Under the pieces are notes generated by a model that did not search any database, was not told the origin of the DNA, and worked only from the letters and a program-made list of their open reading frames with translations. This document shows positions 9,513 through 19,224 of a stretch of DNA of 59,435 nucleotides, piece after piece. Each line of letters starts with the position of its first letter. Position 1 is the first letter of the stretch. Source of the stretch: Chloroflexota bacterium (GTDB taxonomy: Bacteria > Chloroflexota > Anaerolineae > Aggregatilineales > Phototrophicaceae); the NCBI GenBank assembly GCA_011525385.1, contig WTGF01000004.1:1-59435 (forward strand), in the 5' to 3' direction. Position numbers and translations under genes: made by a program.

Positions 9513-10358
9513 CTAGCGTTTCCTTACTTTGTGATTCTTGAAGGTCTTGACCGCGCTCATCACCGCCTTTTCAATCGGGATGCGCTCAATGCTGGAGGCG
9601 CCGACGAATCCCTGGGCGTCCGTTCGCTCATACAGGACTCGTGTATCTTCCGGCTCGGCGAAGGGTCCGCCGTGGGCCAGGCAGATCACGTCAGCATGGA
9701 CATCCCAGGCGCCTTCCATAATGCGCTGCGCGTTTTCCAGCGATTCTTCCATCGGGTCAGCAGGGAAGCCGATCAATCCGCCAGCGGTGCCGCCAACATG
9801 GGCGCAGACGACATCGACCCCGGCTTCGGCCATGCGCGCGGCTTGCTCTGCGCTAAATACATAACACATGGTGAAAATGTCCCGCTTTCGCAAGAGACGG
9901 ATCAGCTCAACCTCGCGGGCAAATCCCCAGGACTGTTTCAAGCTGCTGGCAATATTCTCGTGCTCGCGCAGGAAAAAATCGGAAATGCGCTCATGATTGC
10001 CGACGGTAGGAAAGTTGATAAAACCGTCGAATCCCTTGTCGACGAAGCGGTCAATCATGATTCCCAGGTCATATGTCGTCTGATCGTTGGCTTCAATGCC
10101 AGCGATGATGGGCGTGTCGTTGACTACATTGCTGATTTCGTCATACATGTCAAGCGTTCGCGGGTTGGAGTGACCGATCACCTCGGTACGCAGCCCCATA
10201 ATGCGCGATCGACCGGTACTATAACAGACTATCAAGTCTGCCCCACCTAGTTCAGCGCGCTTCGCCACAATTCCAGCGCTACAGCCGGCTCCGATAATGA
10301 CGTCGCCATTTGCCAACGTACCTCTTAGTCTGCTCAGGATCTCTGCTCTGTTCATCAT
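9513..10358 (-). CDS. PEP-hydrolase-family TIM-barrel protein
   Basis: A 281-aa protein of the phosphoenolpyruvate hydrolase-like family, a TIM barrel related to isocitrate lyase/PEP mutase folds. Visible family blocks are IIGAGCSAGIVAKRAE near the N-terminus, FDGFINFPTVG and VVCAHVGGTAGGLIGF. It is the natural partner of the Tm-1-like protein downstream, matching the fused domains of plant Tm-1. It lies 3 bp after the dipeptidase fragment and 3 bp before the Tm-1-like gene, so the three were one transcript. The true substrate is unknown. Confidence 0.87.
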   Translation of the reverse strand: MMNRAEILSRLRGTLANGDVIIGAGCSAGIVAKRAELGGADLIVCYSTGRSRIMGLRTEVIGHSNPRTLDMYDEISNVVNDTPIIAGIEANDQTTYDLGIMIDRFVDKGFDGFINFPTVGNHERISDFFLREHENIASSLKQSWGFAREVELIRLLRKRDIFTMCYVFSAEQAARMAEAGVDVVCAHVGGTAGGLIGFPADPMEESLENAQRIMEGAWDVHADVICLAHGGPFAEPEDTRVLYERTDAQGFVGASSIERIPIEKAVMSAVKTFKNHKVRKR

Positions 10359-10361
10359 GAC

Positions 10362-11025
10362 CTAAGTCCAAATCTGCGAATAAACGCGCATGAAATTACC
10401 GCCCAGAACCTTTTTCGTTTCCGTTTCGTCATAGCCCCGCTCCAAAAGCGCCCGGGTCAAATTGGGAAAACAACGAGGGTCGTCCAAACCTTGCGGATAA
10501 TAGTAAGGCGGCGGCGGATAATCTTTTGGATCCCATTGCCCGGTCTTCACGAAGTAGTCGTAATGCGCCTTTGACGCCTCCTGCATGGAATCGCCGACGT
10601 ATTCGAAGTCGATACCGATGCCCACGTGGTCGATGCCGACGAGACCTGCGATGTGATCGACATGTTTGAGCAAATCATCAAGCGTGGGACGCGGATTTTT
10701 CGCCACGAAGGGCGGGAAGCCGTTGATGCCGATGACACCGCCCATTTCGGCGACGCGCTTGATTTGCTCGTCAGTCAGGTTGCGCGGGCTGTCACAAACA
10801 ACTTTCGCCAGATTGTGGCTGAAGACCACCGGCCGTTCGGAGACATCCATCGCGTCCAAGGTGGTCTGTATACCGGTGTGGCTGCAGTCGACCGCGATGC
10901 CGGCGCGATTCATGGCTTTGATCAAACGCCGGCCAAAGGCGCTAAGGCCGGCGTCATTCAGCTCGAGGCAGCCATCGCCGACGAAGTTTCGGACGTTGTA
11001 GGTCAATTGAATAACGCGTACGCCC
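10362..11025 (-). pseudogene. M19 membrane dipeptidase, N-terminally truncated
   Basis: The minus strand encodes the C-terminal about 220 residues of a renal-dipeptidase-like (M19) enzyme: GVRVIQLTYN, DGCLELNDAGLS, AVDCSHTG, PVVFSHNLAK (metal His) and HVGIGIDFEYVG (Asp). M19 enzymes are normally about 350-400 aa; the first barrel strands and first metal ligands are missing. Upstream of about 11025 the sequence changes to the DUF1156 methylase, so the start is lost. It heads an operon with the PEP-hydrolase-like and Tm-1-like genes, which may now be read from another promoter. Confidence 0.85.
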
Positions 11026-12381
11026 ACCCTCACGCAGCGGCACATTGTCATCCGCCAAGCCTGTCGCTAGTGCATCCCCCGTCGCCAACTCGCGCGCTTC
11101 GCCGACGAGGTCGCTGAATGTCGTCAGCGCGGTCAGTTGGCGTGGTGTGAAGAGGTCGCCAAATTCGTACATGCCGTAGACCGGTGGCTGAAAGTTGCGG
11201 TGCTTCAAAGGCATCTTTCCGCTTGGCTTGAAGTAGTCCATGTTTTCTGCTTTGGCTGCAGTCGCCGCCTGTGAGGGGTCCGGGCTGTAGTAACTTCGCC
11301 CACGTTTCCCCTCGGTCACAATCGCCATCAGCATTTCGCCCATGCGGCCAGCTTTGCCTTCGGCGCGGACATACTCCCAAGAGATTGGCTCACCACTGAT
11401 AACACAGCGACCGCCACCGAACTTGCGCCCCATCGTGCCGTCGTTATCTGCTGGCGGCAGGCTCTTCGTCACCTCAAAGCGCACGGTCGTCCCTTCGACA
11501 ACCGGCATCGCCCAACATTCGCGTCCCTTCTTCTTGCTCAATACAAACGACCGCACCAGCGGCACCGGCGCATTCACAGCCGGGTTGGGACTAATGACCG
11601 TCCGCGCCCAGAGCCAGGCGATCACCGTTTCGCCATTGTGCTTCGGATACAAATGCCCGATGCGCTCGAAGGCTCGCTCGCGCATCCACTCGCCGTAATA
11701 GCGCACATCGGCCGCCAAACCAGCCGCGCCTTTCCAGGCGGCGTCTCCCGCTGTACCGGCCTCCCGGTCGCGCGGGTTGACCGGTGGCTGATTGGCAAAC
11801 CGTGGCGGAATCTCGATCATGGCTTTGTTAATCATGACCGCCACCGGGTTGAGGTCGCTGGCGTGGGCTTCCAGACCCAGCCGCTGCGCCTCCAGAGGGA
11901 TGCTGCCGCCGCCCGCGAAGGGATCGAGCAGCGGTGGTGGGTTTCCACCTGTGGCGATGCGGATCAACTCGCGCGCCTTCTCCATGATGGCGTCGTCCGT
12001 GGTCGCTTCCCAGGTGACCAGTCGCTCGATAAAGTCAAGGAGGCGCATGCGCGGCGTGTCGGCTTGCTGCTGAGCCGCGGCCGGGTCTTTGCCCTCGTCG
12101 ATGGCTATCTTTTGCGCTTCGGCTTTGGCGCGGGTGACGTTAGGTCCGTCGCCGGGCAATTGCCGACAAGCCTCGACAAAGGCGGACAACGCGTCGGGGT
12201 CATCGGGATCATCGACGAGAGAGGTGAAGATCACGGCGCGGGCGGCGGCCAGCGGTCGGCGCGCCCACCACAAATGCAGTGTCGAGGGGTGGCCATGGCG
12301 TATGGATTTCTCGCGCGCGCTGGCGGCGTTGATGGCGTCCAGCGGCAAAGCAACTTCGATTAGTTTCTTGGCTGCGGGCAT
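11025..12381 (-). pseudogene. DUF1156 DNA adenine methylase, C-terminally truncated
   Basis: The N-terminus (KKLIEVALPLDAINAASARE, then HPSTLHLWWARRP) is the DUF1156 domain found in large methylases of defence clusters. Motif I is LDPFAGGGSIPLEAQ (about residues 151-165), followed by ASDLNPVAV. Family members are usually 850-1,000 aa with a later catalytic D/N/S-PP-Y motif. This frame has about 450 native residues, ends that homology near PLREGG at 11025 and runs out of frame into the dipeptidase, stopping at 10954. No PPY motif remains, so methylation is unlikely. The SNF2-type helicase at 13116-16595 is on the same strand and is the probable former partner. Confidence 0.85.
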
Positions 12382-12542
12382 TTTCCCTTTCCATTTCTTG
12401 CGATTGGCTCCGCGCTGAATATTAACACGCTGTTAGTGCCCTGGACAGGAGTCGCCGCCCCCACTAATTCAGGGCTTTAGAAAAACCAACGTTGCCTATG
12501 TTATACTGATCGTCGTGCACAGCGGGTGAAGGCGAGGCAGCG

Positions 12543-13106
12543 ATGGCTACCCAGGAGCGCATTTACACTGTAGACGATGTCTGGCGACTCGAGCGCCAAG
12601 CAAACAAGCCGACAGAGAAGTACTATCTCATTGACGGGGAGTTATGCGTCAAGATGTCACCTAGTCAGCGGCATAGCGAAATTGCAAACCTGATTGCGCA
12701 CTACCTGACCGGCTTTGTACTGGAGCGCGGACTAGGGCGGGTGACAATCGAATGCGGCTATCATCCGCCTGACAATCGAAAGCTGTTGATGCTTCCGGAT
12801 GTGGCCTTTGAGGGATTGCCGCGGGCCGCCCAGCCTTCCCGCCTGACCTATGTGCCTTACATGCCCGACCTGGCGGTGGAGATCATTTCACCCTCGCAAT
12901 CCTGGGCGCAGACGCGGCGCAAGGCGCAGCGTTACCTGCGTCATGGGACGGCCTTGGCGTGGCTCATAGACCCAGAGTCGAAAACCGCCGAGGTCTGGCA
13001 GCCGGGAACGGAGCAGCGCGAACGTATTGACTTGGACGGTGAATTGCCTGGCGGTGACGTCCTGCCCGGTTTCAGCCTGCCGCTCAAGCACTTGTTCCCC
13101 GATTAG
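12543..13106 (+). CDS. Uma2 family endonuclease (DUF820)
   Basis: A 187-aa protein of the Uma2 family, restriction-endonuclease-fold (PD-D/EXK) proteins common in Cyanobacteria and Chloroflexota. Visible marks are YYLIDGELCVKMSPS near residue 30, LPDVAFE with the Asp, and LAVEIISPSQS, followed by the RRKAQRYLRHGTALAWLIDP region. Biological roles are mostly untested; many sit in mobile or defence regions. It is transcribed opposite to both neighbours. An extended -10 sequence, TGTTATACT (12499-12507), lies about 35 bp before the ATG, and GAGGCAGCG directly precedes the start. Confidence 0.88.
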   Translation: MATQERIYTVDDVWRLERQANKPTEKYYLIDGELCVKMSPSQRHSEIANLIAHYLTGFVLERGLGRVTIECGYHPPDNRKLLMLPDVAFEGLPRAAQPSRLTYVPYMPDLAVEIISPSQSWAQTRRKAQRYLRHGTALAWLIDPESKTAEVWQPGTEQRERIDLDGELPGGDVLPGFSLPLKHLFPD

Positions 13107-13115
13107 GCGCGCCCT

Positions 13116-16100
13116 TCAACGAGGCGCTGTACTCGCGTCCAGCAGCGTTTGCAGATTCACCTTGACCGCTTCTTCATAGTACGCCGGCTCCTGAAAAGCG
13201 AAGCCCCGCACATAGCGCGGCTCGCCGGCTTTTTCGCCATCAATCTCGACCAGCGCCAATATGAAATGATCTCGGCTGTTAAAAGCAGTGAAGAGTTCGT
13301 TCTTAGTCAGCGTCACATCGCGCGCGCCCGCCTGACGTCCCTTGACCTCGATAAAGCGCAGTTTTCCATCCTTGCTCGAGGCGCTCTCAATATCGTAGCC
13401 AATGCCTCTCCGGCTGCTGACATCTACTGGAGTGTTGCCCAGCGCCCGCTCCGCAGCCATGACGGCGCTCATGGCCATCGCCTCGCTCACCCGCGTATCG
13501 ATGGCATCGGGGTCGATCGCTTCGCCCTGGAGCAAGCCGATGGGAATGATTAAGGCGCCGCCCGCCACAATCGGACGTGTTGCGCTGATCTGCCGCTCCT
13601 GCGCGATCTGTGCCAGGCGCTGCCGCCGCCGCTCTTCCAGTTCATCGGCGCGTCGCTGCGCCCCCTGGCTATTGAGTCCCCGCGGCGCCTTGCCCGCCTC
13701 TTCTTGTGCGCGCAACTGTGCCGCTCGCCCATCCCAGTGATTAATCTCCCGCGTGAGCCGCTCCTGAACCGCCCGTTCCGTCTTGTCCAGCCTTTCGTCC
13801 CGCGGCTCGCGGATGCGCTGCAGATGGCGCGGGATCAGGTGTTCGATGGCGTGGTTCACGGCACGCTTCTCCAGCTCCTCGCCCTTGAGCCAGTCCTGCT
13901 CCAGCAGCGGCGCGATCTTGGCTCTTTCATTCGCCTCAGCCGGGCGATAATCGAGGTAGGGCGCGGTACCGGCTTCGTGAATGACGTCGGCGCTATCAAT
14001 CTCGACGAAGTGCACTTCGCGCGATATGATGCTGTGGTCCGCTGTACGGCCCGGCACGGCATCCTGGATGGCGCCCTCAAGGTAGAACAGGACGCGCAGC
14101 TCATTGCCTGGATCGTTCGGGTCCACCAGCATGGCGCCGCGTTTCAAGGTTTCGCGCTCCCGCTTCAGCATCAGGCTGATGGTCGCATCGAGCAGCGGAT
14201 GCCCCGGGCAGACGAAGGCAGCTTCCGGCCTCTTGTCCTGGTGGATTAGGCTCTTGTCGAAGCAAATGCGCGTATACTTGCGCGCAATCGGTCCAATCCC
14301 GCGTCCTTCAGCGTGATTGCGTACGCTGTAAGGCACATTGTTGATGGCGTAACGCCCGCTCTCGCGTTCATGCAGGGTGCCGCCTAACTCTTGAAAAGCA
14401 GCTTTGAAGAAGGCCGCGATGAAGTGCGGCTGCAGCTTGCGGGCGTTGGCGCGTTCCATCTCGACGCGCACTTGCTCGACCTTGCTCGTGTCCATTATCC
14501 CGCTGACAAGCAAGTCATCCCGAACGATCTCCTTCACGCGCTCTTGGTCGGTGGCATTGTCGATGGCAATCTTGAGCTTGTCGCGCACTTCTTGCCTGTC
14601 GCCGTAACGCACGGCTTTAATCATGAGTTCGCTCAAAGGCGTCTGACGAAAGAGCTCGCCTATCACATCAAAGACCTGCCCGTTCAACCGATCGCGCTCT
14701 CGCGCCAGTTTCTCCAACAAGCGCTGATAAACGGCGCCTTCGCGCGTTTCTCCTGCGACCAGATTCCAAAGATGACAGACCTCTTTCTGCCCGATGCGGT
14801 GAATGCGCCCGAAGCGCTGCTCCAGCCGGTTCGGGTTCCACGGCAAGTCGTAATTGACCATCAGGTGGGCGCTCTGCAGGTTGATGCCCTCTCCGGCGGC
14901 ATCGGTCGCTACCAGAATCTGTACATCGGCATCGTATCGGAAATCTTCTTCGATTTTGCGGCGCTGTTCGCGGTGTGTACCACCATGGATGGTCACGACC
15001 CCTTCGGGACGCCCGATCACCGTATTCAGCTTGTCAATCAGATAGTCGAGCGTATCGCGATGCTCGGTAAAGATGACCAGCTTGCGCGCTGTGCCACCCG
15101 TGTTCTTCATTTCCGGCGTATCTTGCAACAGGTTCAGCAATTGCAGCCACTTGCTGTCCTTGCCACTGCGCAGTACGCGCTGCGCCTGCTGCTCGAGCTT
15201 CCGCAAGATAGCAATCTCGTCGGCTAGCTGCGCCACTGTTTTGGCGGCCGTTGCATGGTCGACCAGTTCGGCCTCGATTGCTTCTACTTCATTCTCGGGC
15301 GCGTCGTCGAAGTCTTCATCGAGATTGATGTCGTAACTCAGCACCGATGGCGCCAAGACACCTTCCGGGCCTTCGACTTCTTCCTTCAAGCGCGTTTCCA
15401 GCTTCTCAAGCCGACGCCGAAGCGAGTGATAGATAGCGGCCGGCGATGAAGCCAGGCGGCGTTGCAAGATCGTCAACGCAAAGCCTATCGCGCTCTTGCG
15501 CCCTCCGTGCTCCAGTTCATCGATCCGATTGAACTCCGTGCGTACATACTCGGTGACACTCTCGTAGAGGTCTAGTTCCTCTGGCGCCAAGTCGTAGTTA
15601 ACCGATGTCGCCCTGCGCTCGGGGAAAAGCGGCGTACCATCAAATCTTAGGAGCCGCTCCTTTATCATGCGTCGCATTAGATCGTCTACATCGCTGCGAC
15701 GTGCCCCTGCCGGGGCGCGCCCTTCAAAGCGATCCGGATCCAACAGCTTCATGAACAGATCAAAGTCGTCATCCTTGCCATTGTGCGGCGTGGCGGTCAT
15801 CAGCAGCAGATGCCGTGTCAACTGGCCGAGCAGCTTGCCGAGTCTATAGCGCTTGGTCTCCTCCAGCTTGTTGCCGAAATAAGTCGCAGACATCTTGTGC
15901 GCTTCGTCACAGACGACCAGGTCCCAGTCGGTTTGTGCCAATCGGCTCTGAATCTCCTCATTTCGGCTGATTTGATCCAGGCGCACGATCAAGTGATTGT
16001 TTTCGGAGAAAGGGTTGCCGCTGCACGATGCTTCGATCATGTCGCGCGTGACAATCCTGAAGTCGAGCTGGAATTTGCTGGCGAGTTCATCTTGCCACTG

Positions 16101-16595
16101 CTCAGTCAAGTTGCCCGGTGCGCAGATCAGACAACGTCGGACATCACCACGCACGATCAACTCGCGGATAAGCAGGCCGGCCATAATGGTCTTTCCTGCC
16201 CCGGGATCATCCGCAAGCAGAAATCGTAAGGGCTGCCGTGTCAGCATTTCGTCATAGACTGCTGTGATCTGATGCGGCAGCGGTTCGATGAGCGAGGTGT
16301 GCACGGCCAACAGCGGGTCGAAGAGATGCCCTAAGTGAATGCGATATGCCTCGGACACCAGGCTTAACAACCGCCCGTCTCCATCAAATGGCCATTGTCG
16401 TTCATCCTTTGGTGTGGAGAGAGTCGTCTCGTCCGCCCGGTACAGTACTCTTTCGCCCAGCCCGCCGTCAGCGCGGCGATAGTACACCGATACCGAAGTC
16501 GGGCCGCTCTGTTCCACAGCGACCAACTCGACTGTCTGATCCGGAACGATGCCGTTGACGCGCATCTTGCTCGCTAGCTGTTCAAGTTTGATCAC
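13116..16595 (-). CDS. SNF2-type DEAH helicase with C-terminal DUF3883 domain
   Basis: A 1,159-aa superfamily 2 helicase/translocase. ADDPGAGKTIMAG (about residues 128-140) is Walker A, VVCDEAHKM (about 227-235) is the DEAH box, LLLMTATPHNGKDDD is motif III, and GEGINLQSA and EQRFGRIHRIGQ are motifs V and VI of the SNF2/RapA branch. The C-terminal about 120 residues (RRGIGYDIES then LRFIEVKGR) are a DUF3883 domain, which has a nuclease-like PD-(D/E)XK core. Such helicases occur with DUF1156 methylases in DISARM-like clusters, where DrmD is a SNF2-like helicase. The methylase partner here is truncated, so the system is probably non-functional or reduced. The helicase itself looks intact. Confidence 0.88.
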   Translation of the reverse strand: MIKLEQLASKMRVNGIVPDQTVELVAVEQSGPTSVSVYYRRADGGLGERVLYRADETTLSTPKDERQWPFDGDGRLLSLVSEAYRIHLGHLFDPLLAVHTSLIEPLPHQITAVYDEMLTRQPLRFLLADDPGAGKTIMAGLLIRELIVRGDVRRCLICAPGNLTEQWQDELASKFQLDFRIVTRDMIEASCSGNPFSENNHLIVRLDQISRNEEIQSRLAQTDWDLVVCDEAHKMSATYFGNKLEETKRYRLGKLLGQLTRHLLLMTATPHNGKDDDFDLFMKLLDPDRFEGRAPAGARRSDVDDLMRRMIKERLLRFDGTPLFPERRATSVNYDLAPEELDLYESVTEYVRTEFNRIDELEHGGRKSAIGFALTILQRRLASSPAAIYHSLRRRLEKLETRLKEEVEGPEGVLAPSVLSYDINLDEDFDDAPENEVEAIEAELVDHATAAKTVAQLADEIAILRKLEQQAQRVLRSGKDSKWLQLLNLLQDTPEMKNTGGTARKLVIFTEHRDTLDYLIDKLNTVIGRPEGVVTIHGGTHREQRRKIEEDFRYDADVQILVATDAAGEGINLQSAHLMVNYDLPWNPNRLEQRFGRIHRIGQKEVCHLWNLVAGETREGAVYQRLLEKLARERDRLNGQVFDVIGELFRQTPLSELMIKAVRYGDRQEVRDKLKIAIDNATDQERVKEIVRDDLLVSGIMDTSKVEQVRVEMERANARKLQPHFIAAFFKAAFQELGGTLHERESGRYAINNVPYSVRNHAEGRGIGPIARKYTRICFDKSLIHQDKRPEAAFVCPGHPLLDATISLMLKRERETLKRGAMLVDPNDPGNELRVLFYLEGAIQDAVPGRTADHSIISREVHFVEIDSADVIHEAGTAPYLDYRPAEANERAKIAPLLEQDWLKGEELEKRAVNHAIEHLIPRHLQRIREPRDERLDKTERAVQERLTREINHWDGRAAQLRAQEEAGKAPRGLNSQGAQRRADELEERRRQRLAQIAQERQISATRPIVAGGALIIPIGLLQGEAIDPDAIDTRVSEAMAMSAVMAAERALGNTPVDVSSRRGIGYDIESASSKDGKLRFIEVKGRQAGARDVTLTKNELFTAFNSRDHFILALVEIDGEKAGEPRYVRGFAFQEPAYYEEAVKVNLQTLLDASTAPR

Positions 16596-16764
16596 TTGCC
16601 TGCCTCTGTTTCCTCACAGCGATCTAGTCGTAGCGGATATCCTGAAAGTGTTCTAGGCTCTATTCCACAGCATTTCGTAACACTCGCGTCATTCCCTTGG
16701 CCGGAACGACCCGATTAACGTAGCTTCGCTCATATTGACGTCGATTATCACGCTATCTTGGAAC

Positions 16765-17094
16765 TCAGTCCTCCGCTGTTAATGCTGCCAGTCCGTCTTC
16801 ACCGCTGGTATTCCGTGCCGCAGGCATCGGCTGGCTCGCCGGCACTTCTGTGCTAGCAGGCATCGCATCAAACTGGTTAAGCCCAGCTTCAATGATCGCT
16901 TCACAGAAGTCGGGCCGGCTGATACGACTGCCATTCGCTTTCAGCTTGAAGTAGGCGCTGTCCAGGCGGTCGCGCAGCTCAGGCTGCAAATATAGCGTGA
17001 CTGCCTTGCGTGGAATAGCGGGCTGGTCGTTATCAGCGGACCCCCGCAAGCGACGTCCCAGGATCGCGAGACTCTCCTTTGTGTGCTTACTCAT
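16765..17094 (-). CDS. Small ribbon-helix-helix-like partition/regulatory protein
   Basis: A 109-aa protein directly after parA; its ATG overlaps the parA stop by 4 bp, so the two are translationally coupled. Residues about 28-75 (PRKAVTLYLQPELRDRLDSA and following) look like a ribbon-helix-helix DNA-binding domain; the tail is low-complexity. Small DNA-binding proteins after a ParA-type ATPase usually act as the centromere-binding partner or as autorepressor of the pair. I infer that role from position; sequence identity to a named family is not certain. Confidence 0.65.
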   Translation of the reverse strand: MSKHTKESLAILGRRLRGSADNDQPAIPRKAVTLYLQPELRDRLDSAYFKLKANGSRISRPDFCEAIIEAGLNQFDAMPASTEVPASQPMPAARNTSGEDGLAALTAED

Positions 17095-17900
17095 GACACC
17101 TCCTCTGCCGTGCGGCGAATCACAAACTCAGCGAGCGCGAGGTAATCTTCCTGGCTTTCTCGCTGCGCCTTTTTCCGATAACTCCCACCGGGCACATAAC
17201 TGAAAATCGAATGTCCAGCATCCCGCGCATCCTCGATCAACGTCTGCCGCTTGCGTAGGACGGGCGCCAGCAACTGCGGAGCGTTCTCTTTTAGGGCTTT
17301 CATGAATGCCTGCTGGTCAGCTTGTTGCTCAAAGCCGACCGGCACCACACCCACAATCTCGATATCCACCTCGAAGACTTCGCGCAGGGTATTGATCTGC
17401 CCCATCAGGTTGTTGATCGAGCCGCGATAGCTGCGGTGCATCCGCGCTGGGATCAGGACGCGCCGGCAAGCGAGCAAGGCGTTGTCCGTCACCACGTTCA
17501 GCGCTGGGGGGCAATCAACCAAGATATAATCGTACGCCGTCTCAATGCGTTGGAAAACCCTGGCAAGCCGTCGCTCCCGGTTACGCTGACCAATCAGGGA
17601 CTGCTCCGCCAGGTACATCTGCATATTGCCCGGGATCACATCGAAATTATCGTTCGGGGCCCGTCGAATCAGCGGATTGGGATCCGCTTTCAAATCCAGT
17701 AGCAGGCCCAAGATGCTATCGCCATCGGTGCCATAGACATCTCGCTTGAACCCGATGCCGCTGCTGAGATCCGCCTGACCATCCAAATCCAGCACCAGTA
17801 CACGTTTGCCCAGCACCGCCAAGGCCCCCGCCAAGTGAATAGTCACCGGCGTTTTGCCCGTTCCGCCCTTCTGATTCAGAATCGCCAAAGCGATTGTCAT
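17091..17900 (-). CDS. parA: ParA-family partition ATPase
   Basis: A 269-aa ParA/Soj-type ATPase. The deviant Walker A NQKGGTGKTPVT begins at residue 9, switch I-type Asp residues lie in VLVLDLDGQADLSSG, and YILVDCPPALN (about residue 125) is Walker B. There is no N-terminal DNA-binding extension, as in chromosomal-type or type Ib plasmid ParA proteins. These ATPases distribute plasmids or large protein clusters over the nucleoid. It is coupled to the ribbon-helix-helix gene; a ParB-like gene lies at 21918-23012 on the other strand. This points to an extrachromosomal or integrative element. Confidence 0.9.
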   Translation of the reverse strand: MTIALAILNQKGGTGKTPVTIHLAGALAVLGKRVLVLDLDGQADLSSGIGFKRDVYGTDGDSILGLLLDLKADPNPLIRRAPNDNFDVIPGNMQMYLAEQSLIGQRNRERRLARVFQRIETAYDYILVDCPPALNVVTDNALLACRRVLIPARMHRSYRGSINNLMGQINTLREVFEVDIEIVGVVPVGFEQQADQQAFMKALKENAPQLLAPVLRKRQTLIEDARDAGHSIFSYVPGGSYRKKAQRESQEDYLALAEFVIRRTAEEVS

Positions 17901-18002
17901 CGATAGATCGCCAATCCCCTATTACGATACGACATTGCTATTTTCACATAATATTAGTCTCATATTCCATTACTCGCACAGAAAATGAGGGCGGATTGGT
18001 TC

Positions 18003-18275
18003 TTATCGCATGCACGGTGACCGGTCAGCCGAACTGAGATATAAGTCCGCTGTGATATCCACACCGCTCTCCGGAAGTCGCTCCTGAATCACTGGCCTAT
18101 ATCCACGCCGACGAACAGCCTGCGCTATCATGCGACTTTCAAATGTGTTTTCGTATCTTAGATTTTCTTGTACACCCTGTTCCGCAGTTACGATACTTGC
18201 CGTCTCGAAGAATGATCGCTCTACTGCAGTAACAAGAACTCTCAGCATAACAGAATCATAGCCTAATATTTTCAC
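18003..18275 (-). CDS. Small hypothetical protein
   Basis: A 90-codon frame with no recognised domain (MKILGYDSVMLRVLVTAVER at the N-terminus). It lies between parA and a perfect inverted repeat that overlaps its start, so if expressed it could be controlled there. Coding status is doubtful: no clear ribosome-binding site and no family marks. Confidence 0.3.
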   Translation of the reverse strand: MKILGYDSVMLRVLVTAVERSFFETASIVTAEQGVQENLRYENTFESRMIAQAVRRRGYRPVIQERLPESGVDITADLYLSSADRSPCMR

Positions 18276-18307
18276 AGACTATTGTAAGCATCTTCTCATA
18301 GTCTGTG
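18273..18307. repeat. Perfect 10-bp inverted repeat upstream of parA region
   Basis: CACAGACTAT (18273-18282) and ATAGTCTGTG (18298-18307) are exact inverted copies separated by 15 bases. The lack of a T run argues against a terminator. An operator or partition site for the ParA/ParB-type proteins is possible but not shown. Confidence 0.6.
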
Positions 18308-19224
18308 AGGTTATCAACTGCTTGATGGTTAACCGTAGGGAAAGGCCCAGCGTTTCGCTCCCGCCGTCTCCATGACTGCGCCGGATCGTAGCACGGAGGC
18401 TGGAAAGACAGATCGCTATTCTATTGACCGGGCTAGCTTTAGCGGCTGCAGCTAGTGACGAAATACAACGTCCTGCGATGCCACCGCGCCAAAGTTCGAT
18501 GCCTCTTAGATTGCGCGATTCACGATTCCGTCGTAGCATTCAGGAGCATATAAAGCAAAAAGCCTTGCTTCTTGGACGGCAGCAGGCTCTTTTGCTCAGA
18601 CTTGATATGACACACGTGGTGGTGGGCGCCACGCCGTGCTGTTATGTTCAAAAGGTCACCATCATGGTACCTCATAGTTCGATTCGTGCCAAGCCAAAAA
18701 GACATATATTTGTCATAATCCCTGTTTTTCACCTAAAAGACTGGCAAACAGCGGACAAATTCGCCCGTCGTCAGCCGCTTTCACAGCCTTCCGCAGGAGC
18801 GAGTCAGCACAAGCATCTCCACCTGTGCCATCCTGGAGAGCTGCCCGCCAGGGAGCGAGCAGGGCGGCTGCAGGCTCCACGCCAGATCAATCGCCAAGCC
18901 CCACTGCAAGAGCTATACCTGGCCACCAGGCAGGGGGCGAGTTGCGCCAGCCACAAAAGCAGATACAATATACTCGTACATAACGTAACCTTAACTACCT
19001 ATGTCGCAGCCGGAATTGTTAATCCGGATCGAGGCCATGCCCGAAATCATGGATCATCGCACCCTGACCCACGGAGTCAGGAGCCTCGCATAAGCCCATT
19101 TTCCCTAACTTGCATCCGCTGCCGCATCTTAAAGGCAAACAACCGCCCCCAGACCCGGACGGTTGTTCTCAGACACACCCAACCACAACACCATTTATGT
19201 GAGTTAGGTATAAGGTAATCTTAC
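18308..19224. other. Long non-coding stretch before the replication protein
   Basis: About 900 bp without a credible gene; the long plus frame 18424-19218 has unnatural composition and no family marks. Several short stem-loops occur: CCTGAC/GTCAGG around 19066-19084 and ACAACCG/CGGTTGT around 19140-19166. Sequences CGTAACCTTAACTAC (about 18979) and TATAAGGTAATCTTAC (about 19209), the second just before the ATG of the primase-like gene, share a similar core in opposite orientation and could be operator sites. The position between partition and replication genes would suit an origin; no clear iterons were found. Confidence 0.4.

Noticed and set aside
9261..10250. A 329-codon plus-strand frame
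   Set aside because: It lies antisense to the Tm-1-like and PEP-hydrolase-like genes, which have clear family motifs.
14391..15227. A 278-codon plus-strand frame
   Set aside because: Antisense to the SNF2-type helicase gene, which is well supported by motifs throughout.
18424..19218. A 264-codon plus-strand frame before the primase-like gene
   Set aside because: Translation is Arg/Pro/His-rich without any family mark or ribosome-binding site; better read as non-coding.
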